From JBFHRB01 sp041591915 (GTDB lineage Bacteria; Actinomycetota; Nitriliruptoria; Nitriliruptorales; Nitriliruptoraceae), in the NCBI GenBank assembly GCA_041591915.1, contig JBFHRB010000109.1, positions 1 through 10,610 on the forward strand: a stretch of 10,610 bases of DNA. Direction: 5' to 3'. The notes under the pieces are model-generated. The model searched no databases. It saw only the letters and a program-made list of their open reading frames with translations, and was not told where the DNA came from. The position numbers were made by a program, and so were the translations under genes. The number at the start of each line of letters is the position of its first letter. Positions within the stretch are counted from its first letter, which is position 1. Shown in pieces: positions 4,904 through 10,610 of the stretch.

Positions 4904-7189
4904 ATGACCGACCGCCATCCCGCCGCGTCCACCCCGCTCGCCCTCGTCGAGGCCGCGTACCGCAAGTACGAGGAGCGGATGCCGAAGGCTCGCGAACGCT
5001 ACGGCCGGCCCCTGACCTTCGCCGAGAAGGTCCTCTTCTCACACCTCGACGACCCCGACGGCGCAGGGCTCGAGCGCGGCGTCGACTACACCGACTACCG
5101 GCCCGACCGCGTCGCGATGCAGGACGCGACCGCCCAGATGGCGGTCCTGCAGTTCATGCTGGCGGGCAAGGACGAGGTGGCGGTGCCGACCACGGTCCAC
5201 TGCGACCACCTGATCCAGGCGTACGTCGGCGCCGACGCCGACCTGCAGCTCGCCAACGAGAACAACCGCGAGGTATACGAGTTCCTGCGGTCGGCCTCCC
5301 AGCGCTACGGCATGGGCTTCTGGAAGCCCGGCAGCGGGATCATCCACCAGGTCGTGCTCGAGAACTACGCCTTCCCGGGCGGGATGATGATCGGCACCGA
5401 CTCCCACACCCCCAACGCCGGCGGGCTCGGCATGGTCGCGATCGGGGTCGGTGGCGCGGACGCCGTCGACGTCATGGTCGGGATGCCCTGGAACCTGCGC
5501 GTCCCGAAGCTCATCGGGGTCAAGCTGACCGGCACGCTCGGCGGCTGGACGTCGCCCAAGGACATCATCCTCAAGGTCGCGGAGATCCTGACGGTCAAGG
5601 GCGGCACCGGCGCGATCGTCGAGTACTTCGGCCCCGGCGCGGAGTCGATCTCGGCGACGGGCAAGGGCACCATCTGCAACATGGGTGCCGAGATCGGCGC
5701 GACCACCTCCCTGTTCGCCTACGACGAGTCGATGGCCCGCTACCTGAAGGCCACGGAGCGCGAGGAACTGGCCGACCTCGCCACGCAGTACGCGAGGTTC
5801 CTCCGCGCCGACGACGAGGTCCAGGCGGAGCCGCAGAAGTACTACGACCAGGTCATCGAGATCGACCTCGACACCCTCGAGCCGCACCTCGTCGGCCCCC
5901 ACACGCCTGACCTCGCCCGGCCGGTCTCGGCGATGAAGGACGAGGCACCGAAGAAGGGCTACCCGGTCGAGATCACGGCTGCGCTCGTCGGCTCGTGCAC
6001 GAACTCGTCGTACGAGGACATCACCCGGGCGGCCTCCATCGCTCGCCACGCGAAGGAGCACGGGCTCACCTCGAAGACGAAGCTGATGATCACGCCGGGC
6101 TCCGAGCAGGTGCGCGCGACCATCGAGCGTGACGGCCTCCTGGCCGACCTCGAGGCGATCGGCGCGACCGTGCTCGCCAACGCGTGCGGCCCGTGCATCG
6201 GGCAGTGGAAGCGGGACGACGTCGAGAAGGGCGAGAAGAACTCGATCGTCACGTCCTTCAACCGCAACTTCCCCAAGCGCAACGACGGCAACCCCGAGAC
6301 CCTGGCCTTCATCGGCTCGCCCGAGACCGTCATCGCCATGGCGCTCGCGGGGCGGCTCGACTTCGACCCGACCCGTGACGTCCTGACCAACGACGACGGC
6401 GAGGAGGTGGCCCTGCCGGAGCCCGTCGGCGAGGAGCTGCCCGACGGTGGCTTCACGCGTGGCGAGGAGGGCTTCGTCGCGCCGACGGCCGGCACGGAGG
6501 GCGACGTCGTCATCGCGCCGGAGTCCGAGCGCCTGCAGCGTCTGACGCCGTTCAAGCCCTGGGACGGCGAGGACATCGTCGCCCTGCCGGTGCTGCTCAA
6601 GGCCAAGGGCAAGTGCACGACCGACCACATCTCGATGGCGGGCCCGTGGCTGCGCTTCCGGGGTCACCTCGAGAACATCTCGGGCAACCTCTACCTCGGG
6701 GCGATCGGCGCCTTCTCGGGCGACTCCACGGCGACCGACGTGCTCGACGGTGACGCGAAGATGTCGTACCCCGACCTCGCCAAGAAGTGGCACCAGCAGG
6801 GGCAGGAGTGGGTCGTCGTCGGGGACGAGAACTTCGGTGAGGGCAGCTCACGTGAGCACGCGGCGATGGAGCCCCGCTTCCGCGGGTGCCGCGCGATCGT
6901 CGTCCGCAGCTTCGCGCGGATCCACGAGACGAACCTGAAGAAGCAGGGCATCCTCCCGCTGACGTTCGCGGACCCCGCCGACTACGAGAAGGTCCAGCAG
7001 CACGACCGCGTCTCGGTCCTCGGGCTGGGCGACCTCGCGCCGGGCAAGCCGCTCACGATGGTGCTCGAGCACCAGGACGGCAGCAGGGACGAGATCACCG
7101 TCAAGCACACCATGAGCGACGAGCAGATCGCGTGGTTCAAGGCCGGCTCGGCGCTGAACCTGATCCGCCAGCGCGAGGGCGCCGCGTAG
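4904..7189 (+). CDS. acn: Aconitate hydratase, mitochondrial type
   Basis: This 761-residue [4Fe-4S] enzyme interconverts citrate and isocitrate through cis-aconitate in the TCA cycle, in the cytoplasm. Seen: the cluster ligands C365 (GSCTNSSYEDI), C428 and C431 (ACGPCIGQW) have the 63/3 spacing of mitochondrial aconitase; the catalytic DSHTPN starts at D166; and the C-terminal swivelling domain carries GDENFGEGSSREHAAMEPR with S648, S649 and R650, then ARIHETNLKKQGILPLTFADPADY. The length and the last block fit mitochondrial aconitase, not the roughly 900-residue AcnA/IRP type or AcnB. The ATG at 4904 is chosen because AGGAG (4891-4895) lies 8 nt upstream and it directly follows satD; the open frame extends to 4361 but that part overlaps satD and has no homology. 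It ends before a convergent palindromic terminator. All catalytic residues checked are present, so it should be active. Confidence 0.97.
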   Translation: MTDRHPAASTPLALVEAAYRKYEERMPKARERYGRPLTFAEKVLFSHLDDPDGAGLERGVDYTDYRPDRVAMQDATAQMAVLQFMLAGKDEVAVPTTVHCDHLIQAYVGADADLQLANENNREVYEFLRSASQRYGMGFWKPGSGIIHQVVLENYAFPGGMMIGTDSHTPNAGGLGMVAIGVGGADAVDVMVGMPWNLRVPKLIGVKLTGTLGGWTSPKDIILKVAEILTVKGGTGAIVEYFGPGAESISATGKGTICNMGAEIGATTSLFAYDESMARYLKATEREELADLATQYARFLRADDEVQAEPQKYYDQVIEIDLDTLEPHLVGPHTPDLARPVSAMKDEAPKKGYPVEITAALVGSCTNSSYEDITRAASIARHAKEHGLTSKTKLMITPGSEQVRATIERDGLLADLEAIGATVLANACGPCIGQWKRDDVEKGEKNSIVTSFNRNFPKRNDGNPETLAFIGSPETVIAMALAGRLDFDPTRDVLTNDDGEEVALPEPVGEELPDGGFTRGEEGFVAPTAGTEGDVVIAPESERLQRLTPFKPWDGEDIVALPVLLKAKGKCTTDHISMAGPWLRFRGHLENISGNLYLGAIGAFSGDSTATDVLDGDAKMSYPDLAKKWHQQGQEWVVVGDENFGEGSSREHAAMEPRFRGCRAIVVRSFARIHETNLKKQGILPLTFADPADYEKVQQHDRVSVLGLGDLAPGKPLTMVLEHQDGSRDEITVKHTMSDEQIAWFKAGSALNLIRQREGAA

Positions 7190-7253
7190 ACCCCGGCCCG
7201 CGATGCCCGACGACGGCCCACCGGGACGCGACGCCGGGTGCTAGCGTTGCCCG

Positions 7254-7309
7254 TACCGTTCGGAGCGGGAGCCGGACGTGCATGGAGCCGAGGCCTAGGC
7301 CTCGGCTCC
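7254..7309 (+). ncRNA. Possible small RNA between acn and the M50 gene
   Basis: TAGCGT (7242-7247) fits the TANNNT -10 but has no gene of its own downstream. A start near 7254 would yield a short transcript with a first hairpin (GTTCGG 7258-7263 with CCGGAC 7272-7277, one G-U pair, loop AGCGGGAG) and then the strong terminator palindrome 7284-7309. The layout promoter, purine-rich loop, terminator is that of a small RNA. It could equally be part of a composite terminator for acn. Confidence 0.2.
7284..7309. terminator. Bidirectional terminator, perfect 26-bp palindrome
   Basis: GGAGCCGAGGCC, TA, GGCCTCGGCTCC read the same on both strands. It lies between the convergent acn (+) and M50 protease (-) genes, about 95 nt after the acn stop. 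The centre of the palindrome contains the TAG stop of the M50 gene (7297-7295), so half the stem encodes that protein's last residues. No U-tract follows on either strand, which is common for actinobacterial terminators. Confidence 0.8.
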
Positions 7310-8413
7310 TGCCGTTCCGCGGCGGTGGGCCTCGACCCGGTGCAGGACGCGGTCGGCGTCGAGCACCCCGTAGACCTCTCCCCCGCTGGTCTCGACCAGG
7401 AGCACCGCATTCGGGTCGCCGCCGAAGCGCTCGAGGGCACTGCGCGCCGGCAGGTCGGCCCCGATGCTCCCCGCGAACGGCCGCATGCGCTGCCGCAACG
7501 TCGTGGTCTCGCGTTCGTGCCACGGCACGCCCTCGAACTCCTCGCGGCCGAACACCCCGAGGGCGCGTCCCGAATCGTCGACCACCACGGCATCGCGAAC
7601 CTCGTGCGTGGAGGCGACGACGACCTCGAGCACCGGCCGGTCGGCCAGGGCGGTCCACGTGACGGGGCGGGCGAGGTCTGCGGCCAGCAGTCCCTCGAGC
7701 GCGCCGGCCACGGTCCCCCGCACCTGCGCCGCCCGGGCAGCGTTGGCGATGAACAGTCCGACGAGCACGAGCCAGAGTCCGTCGCCGAACGAGCCGTCAT
7801 CGCGTGCGAAGGACAGCACGAGGCCGACGGCCATGATCGCGTAGCCGAGGGCGGTCCCGCTGATCGCGACGGCCGCCGCCGCACGGTTCCGGTCACCGCG
7901 AAGCCGCCAGATGGCCGCACGTAGCAGGCTGCCACCGTCGAGTGGGTGCCCTGGCAGCAGGTTGAAGACGCCCACGATGGCGTTGAACTGGCCGAGCAAC
8001 TCCATGATGATCGCCGTGTCCCCGGCCGCCCTGGTTCGGGCGAGCACGAGGGCGACGGCACCGAGGAGCAGGTTGGTGACCGGACCCGCCACGGCGACGA
8101 TGGCCTCGTCCCCAGGATGTTCGGGCTCGTGTCGGAGTCGCGTCACGCCGCCGAGCGCGAACAACGTGATGCCGACGACCTCGAGCCGCAGTCGGCGTGC
8201 GGCGAAGGCGTGTGCCGCCTCGTGGACGACGACCGTGCCAACGAACCCGAGCGTCACCACCGTGTTCAGCAGGATCGCCACGACCGTGCCGTAGCCCGCG
8301 TCGGCGTAGCCGAGGCTCGTGTACAGCCACAGCCAGACGATGCCGGCCATGGCGAGCGCCGAGAGGTGCGCCGTGACCGCCACGCCGCCAAGACGACCGA
8401 GTCGGATCTCCAC
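7295..8413 (-). CDS. Site-2 protease family (M50) zinc metalloprotease with C-terminal CBS domains
   Basis: This 372-residue intramembrane protease resembles mycobacterial Rip3; the family cleaves membrane-embedded substrates such as anti-sigma factors. Seen: H64-E-A-A-H68 (HExxH) inside the membrane segment 43-68; the second motif NLLPGHPLDGG at 151-161 with D159 as third zinc ligand; GGV at 88-90 and GPVTN at 110-114 as in the family; hydrophobic segments at about 14-32, 43-68, 103-125, 135-158, 182-205 and 211-225; and residues about 235-360 forming a CBS-like pair (DAVVVDDSGRALGVF; AVLLVETSGGEVYGVLDADRVL), usually an adenine-nucleotide sensor. The start is GTG at 8413, with TACGCT (8425-8420) 6 nt upstream and no clear SD, so it is likely leaderless. 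The stop codon lies inside the terminator palindrome. No anti-sigma factor or other obvious substrate is encoded nearby, so the target is unknown. Confidence 0.95.
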   Translation of the reverse strand: MEIRLGRLGGVAVTAHLSALAMAGIVWLWLYTSLGYADAGYGTVVAILLNTVVTLGFVGTVVVHEAAHAFAARRLRLEVVGITLFALGGVTRLRHEPEHPGDEAIVAVAGPVTNLLLGAVALVLARTRAAGDTAIIMELLGQFNAIVGVFNLLPGHPLDGGSLLRAAIWRLRGDRNRAAAAVAISGTALGYAIMAVGLVLSFARDDGSFGDGLWLVLVGLFIANAARAAQVRGTVAGALEGLLAADLARPVTWTALADRPVLEVVVASTHEVRDAVVVDDSGRALGVFGREEFEGVPWHERETTTLRQRMRPFAGSIGADLPARSALERFGGDPNAVLLVETSGGEVYGVLDADRVLHRVEAHRRGTAGAEA

Positions 8414-8419
8414 GTACCC

Positions 8420-8425
8420 AGCGTA
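8420..8425 (-). promoter_or_regulatory. -10 element of the M50 protease gene (leaderless)
   Basis: TACGCT on the minus strand ends 6 nt before the GTG start, giving a predicted transcript start at the G of the GTG. It is part of the octamer GTACGCTG, also found at the ttuA-like promoter. No -35 consensus is visible. Confidence 0.5.
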
Positions 8426-8438
8426 CGGGGACGCTCAC

Positions 8439-8467
8439 TAGCCTCCGCCCAATCCCCACGGGTGGAG
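8439..8467 (+). promoter_or_regulatory. -10 element and SD of the MBL/dehydrogenase operon
   Basis: TAGCCT (8439-8444) fits TANNNT and predicts a transcript start near 8451. The short leader then carries GGTGGAG (8461-8467), 5 nt before the GTG at 8473. The SD fixes the GTG as start. This promoter and the M50 promoter share a 59-bp divergent intergenic region. Confidence 0.5.
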
Positions 8468-8472
8468 CCCGC

Positions 8473-9642
8473 GTGCGTTACGAACTGCCCGACGTCGACC
8501 TCGCTGACGACCTGGCCCCCATCCTGCCCCTGATGGAGGCGCGTGGGATGGAGCCCGGCGGTCCGGTGGGCACGCGACCGCCGGGTGAGGAGCTCGATGC
8601 GCTGCGCGAGGCGGTGCCGGACTTCCGCCGGGTCATCGGTGACAGCGGGCTGCCGTCGGCGGTCACGACGTGCGACCTCACCTCCGTGCCCTACCCGACC
8701 AGGTTCGGCTTCCACGGGGCGGCGAAGTCACCCGCCCCGCTGTTGTTCATCCTCAACCGCATGCTCGTCGTGCAATGGGACGACGAGGACGGACAGCGTC
8801 GGACACTGCTCTGGGAGCCGTCGGACGTCGAGCTGGGCGAGCACACGCCCTTCTTCGACGCGCTGCGGCGGAAGATGAGGCTGCCCGTCAACGCCGCCCG
8901 CAAGATGCTCAACCACGGCACCGTGCTCGGCCACCTGCGGGCCCTCGGCATCGACCCGGCGGACGTCGACTACCTCGCCTTCGACCACCTGCACACGCAG
9001 GACGTCCGGCGTCAGGTGGGCACCCGCAGCCCCTGTCCCGACCTCGGCTCGCCGTCCGGACCACTGGCTCCGTGGTTCCCCAACGCGACACTGCTCGTGC
9101 AACGGCGGGAGTGGGAGGCCATCCGCCACCTCCACCCGCTGCAGGCACCCTGGTACCAGCCCGAGACGTACGTGGACCTCGCAACCGAGCGCATCCGGCT
9201 GGTGGATGGCGATGCGCTGCTCGGGCCGGGTGTGGCCCTGATGGCCACCCCCGGGCACACCGCCGGGAACATGAGCCTCGTCCTGCGCACCGACCGCGGG
9301 GTGTGGACCAGCTCGGAGAACGGGATCGCGGCCGAGGCCTGGGCGCCGCATGCTTCCAGGATCGCCGGTCTGCGGTCGGCGTCGGCGGACTACGGGCGCG
9401 AGGTGGTCATGAACGCGAACACGCTCGAGTTCGCGGCCTGGCAGTACAACTCGATGGTCGTCGAGGCGCTCGTCGCCGACCCGACGCCCGAGGGCACGTT
9501 CCGCCAGACGTTCCCGTCGAGCGAGCTCGTCAAGCACCCGCTCGCGCCGGGTGTCACGCCGACGTTCAGCTTCGGTGCGATCGAGCACGGCAGGATCAGG
9601 CAGTCGTCGGTGGCGGTGGCCGCCGGAGTGGAGGTCGCATGA
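8473..9642 (+). CDS. Metallo-beta-lactamase-fold protein with non-canonical metal motifs
   Basis: This 389-residue protein, with no signal peptide or membrane segment, is assigned to the metallo-beta-lactamase fold by FDHLHTQD at residues 170-177 (the HxHxDH region) and ATPGHTAGNMSLVL at 258-271 with H262. The ligand set is altered: H172 and H174 remain, but the usual D-H pair reads Q-D, and the usual G-D motif is replaced by SSENG (280-284). It may bind one metal, use D177 or E282 instead, or have shifted chemistry. About 160 residues precede the HxH motif, long for a simple hydrolase. The GTG at 8473 is favoured by the GGTGGAG box; ATG at 8533 is a weaker alternative. Its TGA overlaps the ATG of the downstream dehydrogenase (ATGA), indicating coupled translation and a joint pathway. 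Lactonase or thioester hydrolase are possible roles, but the substrate is unknown. Confidence 0.85.
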   Translation: MRYELPDVDLADDLAPILPLMEARGMEPGGPVGTRPPGEELDALREAVPDFRRVIGDSGLPSAVTTCDLTSVPYPTRFGFHGAAKSPAPLLFILNRMLVVQWDDEDGQRRTLLWEPSDVELGEHTPFFDALRRKMRLPVNAARKMLNHGTVLGHLRALGIDPADVDYLAFDHLHTQDVRRQVGTRSPCPDLGSPSGPLAPWFPNATLLVQRREWEAIRHLHPLQAPWYQPETYVDLATERIRLVDGDALLGPGVALMATPGHTAGNMSLVLRTDRGVWTSSENGIAAEAWAPHASRIAGLRSASADYGREVVMNANTLEFAAWQYNSMVVEALVADPTPEGTFRQTFPSSELVKHPLAPGVTPTFSFGAIEHGRIRQSSVAVAAGVEVA

Positions 9643-10610
9643 GCCGCCGGATCAAGGCGCTCGAGGTCCGCCTGTCGCCACACCGCGTCGCCGTCGCGAC
9701 GACCGCCGGTCGGATGCGGCCCGAGTTCCAGCACGGCGGGACCGGTTCTCCGCTCAAGCTGGTCGACCGCAAGGCACCGGTGCGCCCGAAGGGCTGGGTC
9801 CGCGTCGAGCCGACGCTCTCCGGCGTCTGCGCGAGCGACCGCAAGATGCTCACGGTCACGGGCATGGGGACGACCCTCATGGCCCTGTACGGGATGCCGC
9901 GGCGATTCGTCCCGGGGCACGAGGTCGTCGGCGTCGTGTCGGAGGCGGACCGGGGCGCGGGCGTGGCCGTCGGCGACCGCGTCGTCGTCGAGCCACTCAT
10001 GGGCTGCGTCGAGAAGGGCCAGCCGCCGTGCCCGCGCTGCCAGGACGGGCAGGACCACCTCTGCCAGCACTTCAGCGACGCGGGACAGGACGACTCGGGC
10101 TTCGGGATGGGGTGGCACCGGCTCGGTGGAGGCTGGGCCACCGAGCTCGTCGCACCACGCTCCCGTGTCTACGCCCTGCCCAGGGCGCTCGACGACCGCT
10201 CCGCCGTGCTCACGGAGCCGTTCGCGGTGGCAGCTCACGGTGTGGCCCGCAACCTCCCGGAGAAGGGCGCCCGCGTACTCGTCATCGGTCCGGGCGCCAT
10301 CGGGCTCGCCGTCGTGCACTCGCTCGCGGCCCTCGCGCCCGACGTCGAGGTCACGGTGGCCGCCCTGGACGACCGCAACGACGCGCTCGCGATCCGCGGA
10401 GGGGCGGCGCACACGCTCCACGGGACGAAGGCGAGCCTCGTCGACGCGGCGGCGGAGCAGCTCGGGACGACCGTCCGGGGCAACCGCCTCTCCGGGCCGA
10501 TCCTCGAGCACGGCTTCGACGTGGTCTACGACTGCGTCGGGCTGCCGCAGACCATCGACGACGGCTTCCGCATGACGCGCCCGCACGGCCGGTTCGTCCT
10601 GCTCGGCACC
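9639..10610 (+). CDS. Zinc-dependent medium-chain alcohol/polyol dehydrogenase (3' end off window)
   Basis: This is an NAD(P)-dependent oxidoreductase of the zinc-binding MDR superfamily, cytoplasmic. 324 codons are present; the end is beyond the window. Seen: catalytic zinc C64 (SGVCASD), H94-E95 (PGHEVVG) and E193 in TEPFAVAAH, the last as in sorbitol dehydrogenase-like enzymes; a structural-zinc loop C123, C131, C134, C142, where the first cysteine is set off by seven residues (VEKGQPP) instead of the usual two; and the Rossmann motif GPGAIG at 217-222. MSRRIKALEV begins at the ATG overlapping the upstream TGA. The residues point to an alcohol, polyol or sugar substrate, but the sequence does not identify it. 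The translational overlap with the MBL protein suggests consecutive steps, for example oxidation to an activated product that the partner hydrolyses; this is inference. Confidence 0.93.
   Translation, partial: MSRRIKALEVRLSPHRVAVATTAGRMRPEFQHGGTGSPLKLVDRKAPVRPKGWVRVEPTLSGVCASDRKMLTVTGMGTTLMALYGMPRRFVPGHEVVGVVSEADRGAGVAVGDRVVVEPLMGCVEKGQPPCPRCQDGQDHLCQHFSDAGQDDSGFGMGWHRLGGGWATELVAPRSRVYALPRALDDRSAVLTEPFAVAAHGVARNLPEKGARVLVIGPGAIGLAVVHSLAALAPDVEVTVAALDDRNDALAIRGGAAHTLHGTKASLVDAAAEQLGTTVRGNRLSGPILEHGFDVVYDCVGLPQTIDDGFRMTRPHGRFVLLGT

Noticed and set aside
5039..6793. Minus-strand open frame of 584 codons opposite aconitase
   Set aside because: It is an Arg/Asp/Val/Leu-rich antisense shadow; the plus strand is clearly aconitase.
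7203..7244. 13-codon ORF after the aconitase stop (MPDDGPPGRDAGC)
   Set aside because: It has no SD, no suitably spaced -10 and no downstream gene to be coupled to; likely chance.
9390..10586. Minus-strand open frame of 398 codons opposite the MBL and dehydrogenase genes
   Set aside because: It is an antisense shadow spanning two real genes, with no domain evident.
1..10610. CRISPR array, tandem repeats, insertion sequence, tRNA or rRNA genes
   Set aside because: No regularly spaced repeats, transposase motifs, terminal repeats or cloverleaf-like sequence were seen on either strand.

Overview
The window is about 10.6 kb of very GC-rich DNA. It shows strong third-position G/C bias, GTG starts, TANNNT -10 hexamers placed 6-7 nt before start codons, and hairpins without U-tracts. 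Together these point to a high-GC actinobacterium. The mitochondrial-type aconitase and the ubiquitin-like/TtuA fusion are not what I would expect in Streptomyces or Mycobacterium, so a deep-branching actinobacterial class is my guess (inference only). No mobile element, CRISPR array, tRNA or rRNA is visible. Coding density is high, and the longest stretch without a protein gene is about 250 bp (3956-4203).

Left part (1-3955, minus strand). A tRNA-thiolation enzyme of the TtuA/TtcA family runs off the left edge. It is fused in frame to an N-terminal ThiS/MoaD-like ubiquitin-fold domain ending in Gly-Gly, directly before the Met where a normal TtuA would begin. Upstream lies a 913-residue LAL-type regulator with an N-terminal AAA/STAND ATPase and a C-terminal LuxR HTH. 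It may be translationally coupled to a 13-codon leader ORF.

Centre (3956-7309). A divergent intergenic region holds a 27-bp near-perfect dyad, a candidate -10 for the LAL gene, and a -10 placed so that the SatD-family gene would be leaderless. SatD (with a C-terminal HTH) and a mitochondrial-type aconitase follow 16 nt apart as an apparent operon. The aconitase ends in a convergent terminator, a perfect 26-bp palindrome whose centre holds the stop codon of the opposing gene. This links a stress- or metabolite-sensing regulator, a SatD-like protein and a TCA-cycle Fe-S enzyme, but the regulatory wiring is inferred.

Right part (7295-10610). A minus-strand site-2 protease (M50, with CBS domains, Rip3-like) is divergent from a plus-strand pair. 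The pair is an unusual metallo-beta-lactamase-fold protein with altered metal-ligand motifs, followed through an ATGA overlap by a zinc-dependent medium-chain dehydrogenase that runs off the right edge. The coupling suggests the two act in one oxidation/hydrolysis pathway on an unknown substrate.

The most interesting items are the GG|M carrier-sulfurtransferase fusion, the strong dyad between the LAL regulator and satD-acn, the leader ORF of the LAL gene, and the MBL protein with a non-canonical active site.
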